From Clostridia bacterium (GTDB taxonomy: Bacteria > Bacillota > Clostridia > Oscillospirales > CAG-382), in NCBI GenBank assembly GCA_017501055.1, contig JAFVXP010000085.1, forward strand, positions 1 to 9,982: a stretch of 9,982 bases of DNA. The letters run 5' to 3'. A program made the position numbers and the translations under genes. Below the pieces are notes generated by a model that did not search any database, was not told the origin of the DNA, and saw only the letters and a list, made by a program, of their open reading frames with translations. The stretch's first letter is position 1, and each line of letters begins with the position of its first letter. Below are positions 1-6,339 of the stretch, in pieces.

Positions 1-36
1 CGAGTGTCCATAACTCAAATCCGTTATGAACACTCG
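1..36. repeat. Long inverted repeat (hairpin) beyond the 3' end of tRNA-fMet
   Basis: Positions 1-14 and 23-36 are inverted copies with one mismatch (position 8 against 29), around an 8-nt loop at 15-22. This gives a 14-position stem only 3 nt beyond the CCA end of the fMet tRNA gene. Read on the minus strand it could be the stem of an intrinsic terminator of the tRNA unit, but any T tract would lie outside the window, so that role is unproven. It could also be a dispersed palindrome. Confidence 0.6.
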
Positions 37-39
37 ATA

Positions 40-115
<76 letters not shown>

Positions 116-154
116 ATATTGATTTATTTTACGATATTATCGTTTTTTATGATT

Positions 155-243
155 TGGTGCCGGAAACCGGGCTTGAACCGGTACGAGGGGTTAACCTCAC
201 TGGATTTTAAGTCCAGGGCGTCTGCCAATTCCGCCACTCCGGC
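155..243 (-). tRNA. tRNA-Leu (UAA)
   Basis: This is an 89-nt class II tRNA on the minus strand with an encoded CCA end (complement at 155-157). The acceptor stem is 237-243 against 159-165, closing with a G-U pair at its base. The anticodon stem CTGGA/TCCAG encloses the loop CTTAAAA, giving anticodon UAA (complement at 207-209), which reads UUA and UUG. The long variable arm typical of tRNA-Leu is present, as is the GGTTCAAGCC T-loop region. It is the promoter-proximal member of the two-tRNA unit. Confidence 0.95.
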
Positions 244-258
244 GTAGTCCGCTCGATT

Positions 259-287
259 ATATTATCACAAACCAAGCTCTATGTCAA
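259..287 (-). promoter_or_regulatory. Promoter of the tRNA-Leu/tRNA-fMet unit
   Basis: On the minus strand there is a perfect -35 box TTGACA (complement 282-287). A 17-bp spacer separates it from TAATAT (complement 259-264), which matches the -10 consensus at 4 of 6 positions, including the key A2 and T6. Other -10 registers in this AT-rich stretch are possible (GATAAT with a 15-bp spacer). Initiation would fall near 252, about 9 nt before the mature 5' end of tRNA-Leu, a plausible short leader for RNase P processing. Confidence 0.65.
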
Positions 288-325
288 TACCATTTTCAAA
301 ATTGTTCCTATTAATTTTTCGACAA

Positions 326-354
326 TTGACTTTTTACAGGTATTGTTGTATTAT
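326..354 (+). promoter_or_regulatory. Promoter of the DUF362 gene unit
   Basis: TTGACT at 326-331 and TATTAT at 349-354 are separated by exactly 17 bp, each one mismatch from the housekeeping sigma consensus. Initiation near 361 gives a leader of about 26 nt. That leader holds an AAAGGA ribosome binding site at 370-375 and is too short for a riboswitch. Confidence 0.75.
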
Positions 355-386
355 GTATATACTATCTGTAAAGGACGGGTTTTATT

Positions 387-1250
387 ATGAAATCAAAGGT
401 TTTCTTCACAAGAAGTCTTGAGCCTCAAAAGCTTATAGAGCTTTATAATCTTGTTGGTATTGAGCTTAAAGGCAGGGTTGCCGTTAAGCTTCATTCGGGC
501 GAAGCAGGCAACCAAAATTTTCTCAAGCCTGAATTTTTTGCACCGATGATAAATCACGTTAACGGTACTGCAGTTGAATGCAATACCGCTTACGAGGGTG
601 CAAGAAACACCACGGAAAAGCATCTTAAAACGCTTGACGCACACGGCTGGGGCAAATATTTTGATTACGACCTGCTTGATGCTGACGGACCCGACCTTGT
701 TCTTGATATTCCCGAAGGAAAGCAGATCAAGAAGAACTACATCGGCAAGAATCTTACCAACTATGATTCCATGCTTGTTCTCTCCCACTTCAAGGGTCAC
801 CCTATGGGCGGTTTCGGCGGTGCATTGAAGCAGTTATCCATTGGTATTGCTTCCTCCTACGGCAAGGCATATATTCACGGTGCAGGCGAAGTTGAAAAGA
901 TCTGGACGGCAGACCACGACAAGTTTCTTGAATCGATGGCTGACGCTTCGAAATCTGTGGTTGATCTATTCAAGGGCAACGTCGTTTACATTAACGTTAT
1001 GAAAAATATGTCGGTTGACTGTGATTGTTGCGCAAAGGCGGAAGACCCTTGTATTAAGGACATCGGTATGCTTGCCTCCCACGATCCCGTTGCTATCGAC
1101 AAGGCTTGTCTTGACCTTGTTTATGCTTGCGACGACGAGGGTAAATCGCATCTTATTGAGCGAATTGAATCGAGAAACGGTTCTCTCACGGTGACTGCAG
1201 CGGCAGAGCTTGGCGTTGGCAGTATGGATTATGAATTGATTGAGGTTTGA
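387..1250 (+). CDS. DUF362 domain-containing protein
   Basis: This 287-residue protein matches the DUF362 family (Pfam PF04015), common in anaerobic Clostridia, archaea and other anaerobes; its biochemical role is not established. Recognisable family segments are KLHSGEAGN (34-42), the glycine-rich stretch HFKGHPMGGFGGALKQ (134-149), and CDCC (212-215) followed by PC (221-222). The segment IGMLAS..DPVAID (226-238) completes the pattern. Cys212, 214, 215 and 222 could form a metal or Fe-S site, but this is inference from spacing. Many relatives carry a fused ferredoxin domain; this one has none and ends soon after the DUF362 core. There is no signal peptide or membrane segment, so it is probably cytoplasmic. 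The start is supported by AAAGGA at 370-375. It is followed after 3 nt by a membrane-protein gene, which suggests translational coupling. Confidence 0.9.
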   Translation: MKSKVFFTRSLEPQKLIELYNLVGIELKGRVAVKLHSGEAGNQNFLKPEFFAPMINHVNGTAVECNTAYEGARNTTEKHLKTLDAHGWGKYFDYDLLDADGPDLVLDIPEGKQIKKNYIGKNLTNYDSMLVLSHFKGHPMGGFGGALKQLSIGIASSYGKAYIHGAGEVEKIWTADHDKFLESMADASKSVVDLFKGNVVYINVMKNMSVDCDCCAKAEDPCIKDIGMLASHDPVAIDKACLDLVYACDDEGKSHLIERIESRNGSLTVTAAAELGVGSMDYELIEV

Positions 1251-1253
1251 TAG

Positions 1254-1796
1254 ATGGATAAATTCACGTGGATACTAATAGTTTATTTCGTAATATTGCT
1301 GGTATTCGCCCGTACTCTTTCTGCCTACTCCCCTTCGCTTACGTTTCAATCCACATTTGAACTGAAGAATAAATTTTTGTACTATTTGCTTGTTGACCGT
1401 TCCGTCACACGCTACGTCACAAAATCCAAGATCAAGGAAAACGATCAAAAGATTACGTTGGTTGGCGTAATTTTTTACATATTAATTTTGATAGCCATCG
1501 TCGCCGCTTCGGTTATACTTTTTGCGCTTCCCGAGGTTATGGGTATAGAGTTCGATTCCGGCAAAATGAGTTTACAAGGAGATACACACAATCAACTTTG
1601 TGTATCACTTATGGTTGTTTCCCTATTCTGCGCAGAAATTGCGGCATATTCGTTCAATATGTTTGACGTCGGTCTTGCACATGACCGAAAAGTTTTCAAG
1701 GCAATATATATCATATTGGCTGTTATTGGCATTTTGGCATCGATCGGTTGCATCTGCGGAATGTTTTCCGAACTTTCTGAAATTATATTTTCTTAA
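1254..1796 (+). CDS. Unrecognised four-helix membrane protein
   Basis: I do not recognise a family for this 180-residue protein. Four hydrophobic segments are visible: about 5-24, 68-93, 116-136 and 147-170. The first is followed by a hydrophilic stretch of about 45 residues (25-67) rich in Lys and Arg, probably cytoplasmic. Segments 2 and 3 are separated by an acidic and polar loop (97-114). No catalytic motif is evident. The gene starts 3 nt after the DUF362 stop codon. Its likely ribosome binding site, GAGG at 1242-1245, lies inside the end of that gene, so the two are almost certainly co-transcribed and probably translationally coupled. A strong terminator follows 4 nt after the stop. The pairing suggests a shared function with the DUF362 protein, but nothing in the sequence says what it is. 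Confidence 0.8.
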   Translation: MDKFTWILIVYFVILLVFARTLSAYSPSLTFQSTFELKNKFLYYLLVDRSVTRYVTKSKIKENDQKITLVGVIFYILILIAIVAASVILFALPEVMGIEFDSGKMSLQGDTHNQLCVSLMVVSLFCAEIAAYSFNMFDVGLAHDRKVFKAIYIILAVIGILASIGCICGMFSELSEIIFS

Positions 1797-1800
1797 AAAC

Positions 1801-1838
1801 AAAAAAGACAGTTGGCAAGGTGCTGACTGTCTTTTTTT
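1801..1838. terminator. Strong intrinsic terminator, probably bidirectional
   Basis: The stem pairs 1807-1817 with 1821-1831 (11 bp, two G-U pairs) around a 3-nt AGG loop. It is flanked by six A residues at 1801-1806 and seven T residues at 1832-1838, which can extend the stem. On the plus strand it ends the DUF362/membrane-protein unit. On the minus strand the A tract becomes a T tract, so it can also stop transcripts of the S-component gene, whose stop codon is about 125 nt away. Confidence 0.88.
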
Positions 1839-1863
1839 AATAATGTCACTATTATATTTTCAA

Positions 1864-1937
1864 ACAACCCTTCAGTCAAAACCTGCGGTTTTGACAGCTC
1901 CCCGTACACAGGGGAGCCAAACAGCTCCGCAGGTTGT
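1864..1937. repeat. Palindromic intergenic element with nested inverted repeats
   Basis: The only gene-free stretch between the convergent units holds a 74-bp palindromic element. Outer arms ACAACC (1864-1869) and GGTTGT (1932-1937) are inverted copies. Inside are a 9-bp hairpin with a 3-nt loop (1875-1883 with 1887-1895) and a 7-bp GC-rich hairpin (GCTCCCC 1897-1903 with GGGGAGC 1911-1917). AACCTGCGG (1880-1888) also has an exact inverted copy at 1927-1935, so two alternative folds compete. Neither hairpin has a following T tract, so it is not an ordinary terminator. The layout resembles REP- or MITE-like dispersed palindromes seen in gut Clostridia; copy number cannot be judged from one window. 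No convincing coding sequence runs through it. Confidence 0.6.
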
Positions 1938-1962
1938 CTGGTCAATAAAAGCTTTTAATAAA

Positions 1963-2508
1963 CTAATTTAACATCAATCTATTCTTTTTAAGTACGTTTA
2001 CGATAATGGGTATTGCGACAAGCTGTAACGTTATGCCGGGGATACCCTGCAAGACGGTGTGCGCCCAAATGAGCGAAAAGCCGATCTCGCCCTTTGCCAT
2101 ACCGAGGAAGATGAGAACAAACATAACACCGCCCCACATCAATCTTCCGCAGATCATTGCGGTTATCAATGCAAGATAGGTCATAAAGATATTTTTGCCA
2201 AGCTTTTTATAAAGCAAGCCGGCAACGAAAGCATAGGTTGCAAGCTCGACAGCCATTGTAACGGCGCTTGGGAACATCTCGGGTCGGGTGAAGATAAGGC
2301 TTCTTAATATCGGTGCAGATGCGCCGACCGTTGCACCCCAAAAAGGTCCGCAGACGAAACCGCAGAGGATCACGGGAAGGTGCATTGGGAGAAGCTTTGA
2401 GCCGATTTCGGGAATCTGTGAAGTTAAAAAGGGCAAAAGTAAGGCAAGCGACAGAAACATCGCAGAATATAGCATTTTTGCCAAAGAACGATTGGTGCGT
2501 CTTGACAT
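1963..2508 (-). CDS. ECF transporter S component (substrate-binding membrane subunit)
   Basis: This 181-residue, very hydrophobic protein resembles the S components of energy-coupling factor importers, which bind a vitamin or other micronutrient in the membrane and dock onto a shared EcfA/EcfA'/EcfT module. Hydrophobic segments lie at about 12-29, 43-66, 82-100, 105-137 (probably two helices) and 150-173, consistent with the usual six helices. The stretch LPMHLPVILCGFVCG (40-54) and the following PILRSLIF and MFPSAVTMAVELATY segments are characteristic of one S-component group, but I cannot assign the substrate. No EcfA or EcfT gene is in the window, so it would use a module encoded elsewhere. 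I chose the ATG at 2508 because AGGCGG lies 6 nt upstream. The longer frame opening at 2556 begins between the -35 and -10 boxes of its promoter. Cys49 and Cys53 lie in a glycine-rich segment. Confidence 0.82.
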   Translation of the reverse strand: MSRRTNRSLAKMLYSAMFLSLALLLPFLTSQIPEIGSKLLPMHLPVILCGFVCGPFWGATVGASAPILRSLIFTRPEMFPSAVTMAVELATYAFVAGLLYKKLGKNIFMTYLALITAMICGRLMWGGVMFVLIFLGMAKGEIGFSLIWAHTVLQGIPGITLQLVAIPIIVNVLKKNRLMLN

Positions 2509-2514
2509 AAGGTA

Positions 2515-2520
2515 CCGCCT
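2515..2520 (-). promoter_or_regulatory. Ribosome binding site that sets the S-component start
   Basis: AGGCGG on the minus strand lies 6 nt before the ATG at 2508-2506. It favours the 181-residue product over the 197-residue reading that starts at 2556. Confidence 0.65.
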
Positions 2521-2537
2521 TCGTGAAATTTTTACAC

Positions 2538-2566
2538 AGTATATCATTTTTTGCAATAACTTTCAA
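2538..2566 (-). promoter_or_regulatory. Promoter of the S-component gene
   Basis: On the minus strand TTGAAA (complement 2561-2566) and TATACT (complement 2538-2543) are separated by exactly 17 bp. Each box is one mismatch from consensus. Initiation near 2531 leaves a leader of roughly 23 nt, too short for the vitamin riboswitches that control many S-component genes, so regulation would have to act at the promoter. Confidence 0.75.
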
Positions 2567-2581
2567 TAGGTCAGTATTGAA
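2562..2581. promoter_or_regulatory. Inverted repeat between divergent promoters (possible operator)
   Basis: TTCAATA (2562-2568) and TATTGAA (2575-2581) are perfect inverted copies around a 6-bp centre. The repeat covers most of both outward-facing -35 boxes. A dimeric regulator bound here would block both the S-component and exporter promoters. Part of the symmetry comes from the -35 sequences themselves, so an operator role is only inferred. Confidence 0.4.
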
Positions 2582-2605
2582 TAATATCAAAAAAAGTGAT
2601 AGAAT
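2577..2605 (+). promoter_or_regulatory. Promoter of the ABC exporter operon
   Basis: TTGAAT (2577-2582) and TAGAAT (2600-2605) are separated by 17 bp; the -10 box differs from consensus at one position. Initiation near 2612 leaves a leader of about 23 nt with a GGAG ribosome binding site at 2624-2627, 7 nt before the start codon. Confidence 0.7.
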
Positions 2606-2634
2606 AAGGGATATTCATAATACGGAGAAAAAGA

Positions 2635-4410
2635 ATGTTATTCGGAAAGTATTTAAACAAGTATTATCTTAAATATTCGCCCGTTCTCCTTTTTGGTATT
2701 TTATCGCTCGTTTTGGTCGATTATATGCAGTTATTCGTACCCGAGCTATACCGAACGGTCATCAACGGCATCAACACGGGTCTTGCGGAGAAGGACGGCG
2801 TTACCGTTCCTTTTGATATGGCTTATCTTCTTGACGAGGTCTGCAGACCGCTTATATTCGTTATCCTTGCAATGATACTCGGACGATTCCTTTGGAGAAT
2901 CTGCTTTTTCGGCTCGGGCATACGCATTGAATCTGCCTTGAGAAGCGAAATGTTCGACCGTTGCAGATTCCTCGACCAGAACTATTATCAGCACAACAAG
3001 GTCGGTAATCTTATGTCGCTTTTCACAAACGACCTTGAAACCGTGCAGGACTGCTTTGGTATGGGCATTATGATGTTTTTCGATGCCCTTTTGCTTGGTA
3101 TTCTTGCATTGATAAAAATGTTCCGGATGGACCCCGTGCTTACGGTTTTTTCGATGATACCGATGGTAATTATGCTTGTCAGTGGTCTTATCGTCGGAAA
3201 ATATATGACGCTTAAATGGGAGAAAAGGCAGGAGGCGTTCTCTTCCCTCTCGGATTTCTCGCAGGAGAGCTTTGCCGGCATTGCTGTTATAAAGGCCTTT
3301 GTTAAGGAAGCAAAAGAGCTTTCCGCTTTCCGCAAGCTTAACGCAAAGAACGAAGTTACGAACGTTGAATATACAAAGCTTTCGGTTAAGCTGAATATCT
3401 CCGTCACTCTTCTTATAGAATCGGTTATATGCGTTATCCTCGGTTACGGCGGTTTTCTTGTATACAACGGAAGCTTTAATGCAGGTCAGCTTGTTGAGTT
3501 TATAGGCTATTTCAACGCAATAATCTGGCCCGTTATGGCTGTTTCTCAGCTTATTGAAATGCGCTCACGAGGAAAGGCATCGCTTAAGCGTATAAGCGAG
3601 CTTCTTGATTCTGTGCCCGAAATGAAGGACAAAGAAAACGTTACTGCGCCCGATGAGATAAAGGGTTCTATTGAATTTAAAAACCTAACGTTCAGATACC
3701 CCTCGGGCGAATACGACGTTCTGAACGACGTTTCGTTCACAATAAACGCAGGTGAAAACGTTGGTATTGTGGGCAGAACGGGCTCCGGCAAGACCACCGT
3801 TGCAGACCTTATATTAAGGACCTACAACGTGCCCGACGGAAGCGTATTTATTGACGGAAAGGATATTAATTCCATTCCTATCAGAGCTTTAAGAGCAAGT
3901 GCGGCATACGTTCCGCAGGACAATTTCCTTTTCAGCGACACTATTGCGGAAAACATTGCGTTTGCATCGGATACAAACGAAGAAACGCTTATTGAAGAAG
4001 CGGCAAGGCTTGCCGACGTTCACGACAATATTGCCAACTTCCCCGAAGGCTACAAAACCGTTCTCGGGGAGAGAGGTGTTACCGTTTCGGGCGGTCAGAA
4101 ACAGAGGATTTCTATTGCAAGAGCCTTGATGAAGGACGCATCGATCCTTATTCTTGACGATTCTGTTTCTGCGGTTGACGTTAAAACAGAGAAGGTTATT
4201 CTTGACAACCTTAAAAACACCCGAAAAGGCAAAACGACAATACTTATTGCACACAGAATTACCACCATTGAGAATATGGACAAAATTATATTTATCGACG
4301 ACGGCCGTGTTATAGATATCGGAACGCATAACGAGCTTTACAACCGCAACACCGAATACAGAAATATGGTTGAGCTTCAGCGTTTGAACGATATTGAAGC
4401 AACGATGTGA
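2635..4410 (+). CDS. Heterodimeric ABC exporter, subunit with degenerate Walker B
   Basis: This 591-residue half-transporter has an N-terminal six-helix type IV exporter membrane domain (about 15-310) and a C-terminal ATPase domain (about 345-585). Visible ATPase motifs in order are Walker A GRTGSGKT (380-387), Q-loop VPQDN (426-430), X-loop GERG (478-481), intact signature VSGGQKQR (484-491) and Walker B ILILDD (504-509). A SAVD D-loop (512-515) and switch His540 follow. The catalytic Glu after Walker B is replaced by Asp509. In heterodimeric exporters such as TM287/288, LmrCD and BmrCD this marks the subunit whose own ATP site is weak or inactive, while its signature motif serves the partner's active site. 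The next gene supplies the complementary subunit. The protein sits in the cytoplasmic membrane; substrates of this family include drugs, lipids and peptides, and the sequence does not show which applies. The start is supported by GGAG at 2624-2627. Confidence 0.93.
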   Translation: MLFGKYLNKYYLKYSPVLLFGILSLVLVDYMQLFVPELYRTVINGINTGLAEKDGVTVPFDMAYLLDEVCRPLIFVILAMILGRFLWRICFFGSGIRIESALRSEMFDRCRFLDQNYYQHNKVGNLMSLFTNDLETVQDCFGMGIMMFFDALLLGILALIKMFRMDPVLTVFSMIPMVIMLVSGLIVGKYMTLKWEKRQEAFSSLSDFSQESFAGIAVIKAFVKEAKELSAFRKLNAKNEVTNVEYTKLSVKLNISVTLLIESVICVILGYGGFLVYNGSFNAGQLVEFIGYFNAIIWPVMAVSQLIEMRSRGKASLKRISELLDSVPEMKDKENVTAPDEIKGSIEFKNLTFRYPSGEYDVLNDVSFTINAGENVGIVGRTGSGKTTVADLILRTYNVPDGSVFIDGKDINSIPIRALRASAAYVPQDNFLFSDTIAENIAFASDTNEETLIEEAARLADVHDNIANFPEGYKTVLGERGVTVSGGQKQRISIARALMKDASILILDDSVSAVDVKTEKVILDNLKNTRKGKTTILIAHRITTIENMDKIIFIDDGRVIDIGTHNELYNRNTEYRNMVELQRLNDIEATM

Positions 4411-4412
4411 TT

Positions 4413-4419
4413 GGGAGGG
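4413..4419 (+). promoter_or_regulatory. Ribosome binding site that sets the second ABC subunit start
   Basis: GGGAGGG lies about 9 nt before the ATG at 4428. It favours that codon over the upstream in-frame GTG at 4407, which overlaps the previous stop codon and would place this site inside the coding sequence. Confidence 0.75.
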
Positions 4420-4427
4420 TTTTTGAT

Positions 4428-6317
4428 ATGTACGAATTTTTCCCTTTGATTGCCGTCGGTGCGGTTATCGGTGTTATTTCAATAATTTTCATAATTGCTT
4501 ATGCGTCCATTAAGGACAAAAAAGAGGCTATCGGGTTCGACAGAAATATGAAGGACTCCGAAATAGTCAGACGTTTGCTTGCTTATGCAAAGCCTTATAC
4601 CAAGAATTTTGTCTTTGTTTTCGTATTGATGATATTCTCCATCTCTTACGATATCATTGCTCCCACGCTTATAGGTAATATCGAAGAGATGATAAAGGGT
4701 GAATTTGAATATTCAAGGCTTATTTCCTACATAATCGTCTATGCAGGTATTTTGATCCTTTCGCTTATATGCACCTACGTTCAGTCTATCGTGCTTCAAA
4801 AGACGGGACAGAAGATCCTTTCGGCTATACGTGAAGACATTTTCTCGCATATTGAAAGCCTTTCTCACGCTCAATTACACACTATGCCCGTCGGCAAGCT
4901 TGTAACAAGAGTTACGAACGATACGAACGCAATTTCGATGATGTTCACGAACATTCTTGTTAACCTTTTCAAGAACGTGTTTATCATCATCGGCGTTGTG
5001 GGTGCTATGCTGGTCCTTAATTACGGTCTGACGCTTATGGTGCTTTGCTTTGCACCGTTTATTGTGCTTTTCACCGTTATTTTCAGAAAGTTTTCGAGAA
5101 AAGCATACAGAGAAGTTAAGGACGGTACGACGGACATTAACACCTTCCTTTCGGAAAACCTTTCGGGTATGAAGATAATACAGATCTTCAACCGTGAGGA
5201 CAGGAAGATGGAAGAATTTGAGGGCAAGAACAGCAAATTAAAGTCTGCAAAATACCGTCAGATGTTTGTTTTCGGTATATTCAGACCTCTTGTTTATATG
5301 CTGTATATAACCTCTGTTCTCTGTCTTCTCTATCTTGGCGGCAGAGGATATATCAAGAATATCGAGTTCCTCGGTCAGACCATAACAAGCGGTGTTGTCG
5401 TTTCGTTCTATATGTATATTACGAAATTCTTCAACCCCATACAAAGCCTTGCAGAGCAGTTTAACTGGCTTCAATCGGCTTTTGCTTCGGCAGAAAAGAT
5501 ATTCACGATATTCGATATTGAACCCGACGTTGTAGATTCCGAAGATGCAATCGAGCTTGACAACGTTAAAGGCGAAATCGAATTTAAAAACGTTTGGTTT
5601 GCTTACGAAGGCGAAGAATGGGTGCTTAAGGACGTTTCGTTCAAGGTCAATGCAGGCGAAACGGTTGCCTTCTGCGGTTCGACAGGCTCGGGCAAGACGA
5701 CCATACTTTCGCTTATCTGCCGAAATTATGACATACAAAAGGGCGAGATATTTGTTGACGGAATTGAGATACGAAAGATAAAGATATCTTCTCTCCGCCG
5801 TCATTTCGGTCAGATGCTTCAAGACGTATTCCTATTCTCCGGCACGATACGCTCCAACATACTTTTGAGGTCGGAGGGTATTGATGACGATGCTGTAATG
5901 GAAGCCTGCAGGTACGTTAATGCAGACAAGCTTATTGAAAAGCTCCCGAGAGGGCTTGACGAAGAGGTTAGAGAGAGAGGAAGTAATTTCTCGGCAGGAC
6001 AGAGACAGCTGCTCTCCTTTGCACGTACCATTATCCACAAGCCCGAAATTATGATTCTTGACGAGGCAACCGCAAACATCGATACCGAAACCGAGGTTTT
6101 GATTCAGGACAGCCTTGAAAAGATTATGAAAGCAGGCACCCTGCTTATGGTCGCCCACAGACTTTCTACAATACGAAATGCCGATAAGATAATCTATCTA
6201 TCCCACGGAAAGATAGTTGAAGAAGGCACGCATACCGAGCTTTTGGAATTGAAGGGTAAATATTACGAGCTTTTCAAGCTCCAACAGGACAAGGCTCAGG
6301 TTATGGGCAATAATTAA
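4428..6317 (+). CDS. Heterodimeric ABC exporter, catalytically competent subunit
   Basis: This 629-residue half-transporter partners the preceding gene. It has an extra N-terminal hydrophobic segment (about 5-27) before the six-helix exporter domain (about 60-340), then an ATPase domain (about 382-620). Motifs in order are Walker A GSTGSGKT (417-424), Q-loop Gln465, X-loop RERG (515-518), signature FSAGQRQ (521-527) and Walker B IMILDE (541-546) with catalytic Glu546. An ANID D-loop and switch His577 follow. The signature has SAGQ where the canonical form is SGGQ. This degenerate signature faces the partner's degenerate Walker site, leaving the site made by this subunit's Walker motifs and the partner's intact signature as the one that hydrolyses ATP. 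The gene is 17 nt from the previous stop and shares its promoter. Confidence 0.93.
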   Translation: MYEFFPLIAVGAVIGVISIIFIIAYASIKDKKEAIGFDRNMKDSEIVRRLLAYAKPYTKNFVFVFVLMIFSISYDIIAPTLIGNIEEMIKGEFEYSRLISYIIVYAGILILSLICTYVQSIVLQKTGQKILSAIREDIFSHIESLSHAQLHTMPVGKLVTRVTNDTNAISMMFTNILVNLFKNVFIIIGVVGAMLVLNYGLTLMVLCFAPFIVLFTVIFRKFSRKAYREVKDGTTDINTFLSENLSGMKIIQIFNREDRKMEEFEGKNSKLKSAKYRQMFVFGIFRPLVYMLYITSVLCLLYLGGRGYIKNIEFLGQTITSGVVVSFYMYITKFFNPIQSLAEQFNWLQSAFASAEKIFTIFDIEPDVVDSEDAIELDNVKGEIEFKNVWFAYEGEEWVLKDVSFKVNAGETVAFCGSTGSGKTTILSLICRNYDIQKGEIFVDGIEIRKIKISSLRRHFGQMLQDVFLFSGTIRSNILLRSEGIDDDAVMEACRYVNADKLIEKLPRGLDEEVRERGSNFSAGQRQLLSFARTIIHKPEIMILDEATANIDTETEVLIQDSLEKIMKAGTLLMVAHRLSTIRNADKIIYLSHGKIVEEGTHTELLELKGKYYELFKLQQDKAQVMGNN

Positions 6318-6322
6318 TAATT

Positions 6323-6330
6323 AAGGAGGT
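6323..6330 (+). promoter_or_regulatory. Strong ribosome binding site before a TTG start
   Basis: AAGGAGGT is a full match to the anti-Shine-Dalgarno sequence. It lies 9 nt before the TTG at 6340, the only plausible start at this spacing, and so sets a non-ATG start for the nucleotidyltransferase gene. Confidence 0.8.
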
Positions 6331-6339
6331 ATAAATATT

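Noticed and set aside
393..800. 135-residue minus-strand open frame
   Set aside because: It is antisense to the DUF362 gene with no ribosome binding site or family features.
1947..1956. AAAAGCTTTT palindrome near the end of the S-component gene
   Set aside because: It has no loop or T tract in a terminator position and is readily expected by chance in AT-rich DNA.
1600..1971. 123-residue plus-strand open frame
   Set aside because: It overlaps the membrane-protein gene in another frame, then runs through the terminator and palindromic element. No ribosome binding site is seen and the protein is not family-like.
2509..2556. Sixteen-residue N-terminal extension of the S component
   Set aside because: The ATG at 2556 lies between the -35 and -10 boxes of the likely promoter, and a good ribosome binding site sits before the ATG at 2508.
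4407..4427. GTG start for the second ABC subunit overlapping the previous stop
   Set aside because: A GGGAGGG ribosome binding site at 4413-4419 points to the ATG at 4428, and the seven extra residues add nothing recognisable.
5238..5822. 194-residue minus-strand open frame
   Set aside because: It is antisense to the ATPase-containing half of the second ABC subunit, whose motifs are unmistakable, and it shows no recognisable domain or start signal.
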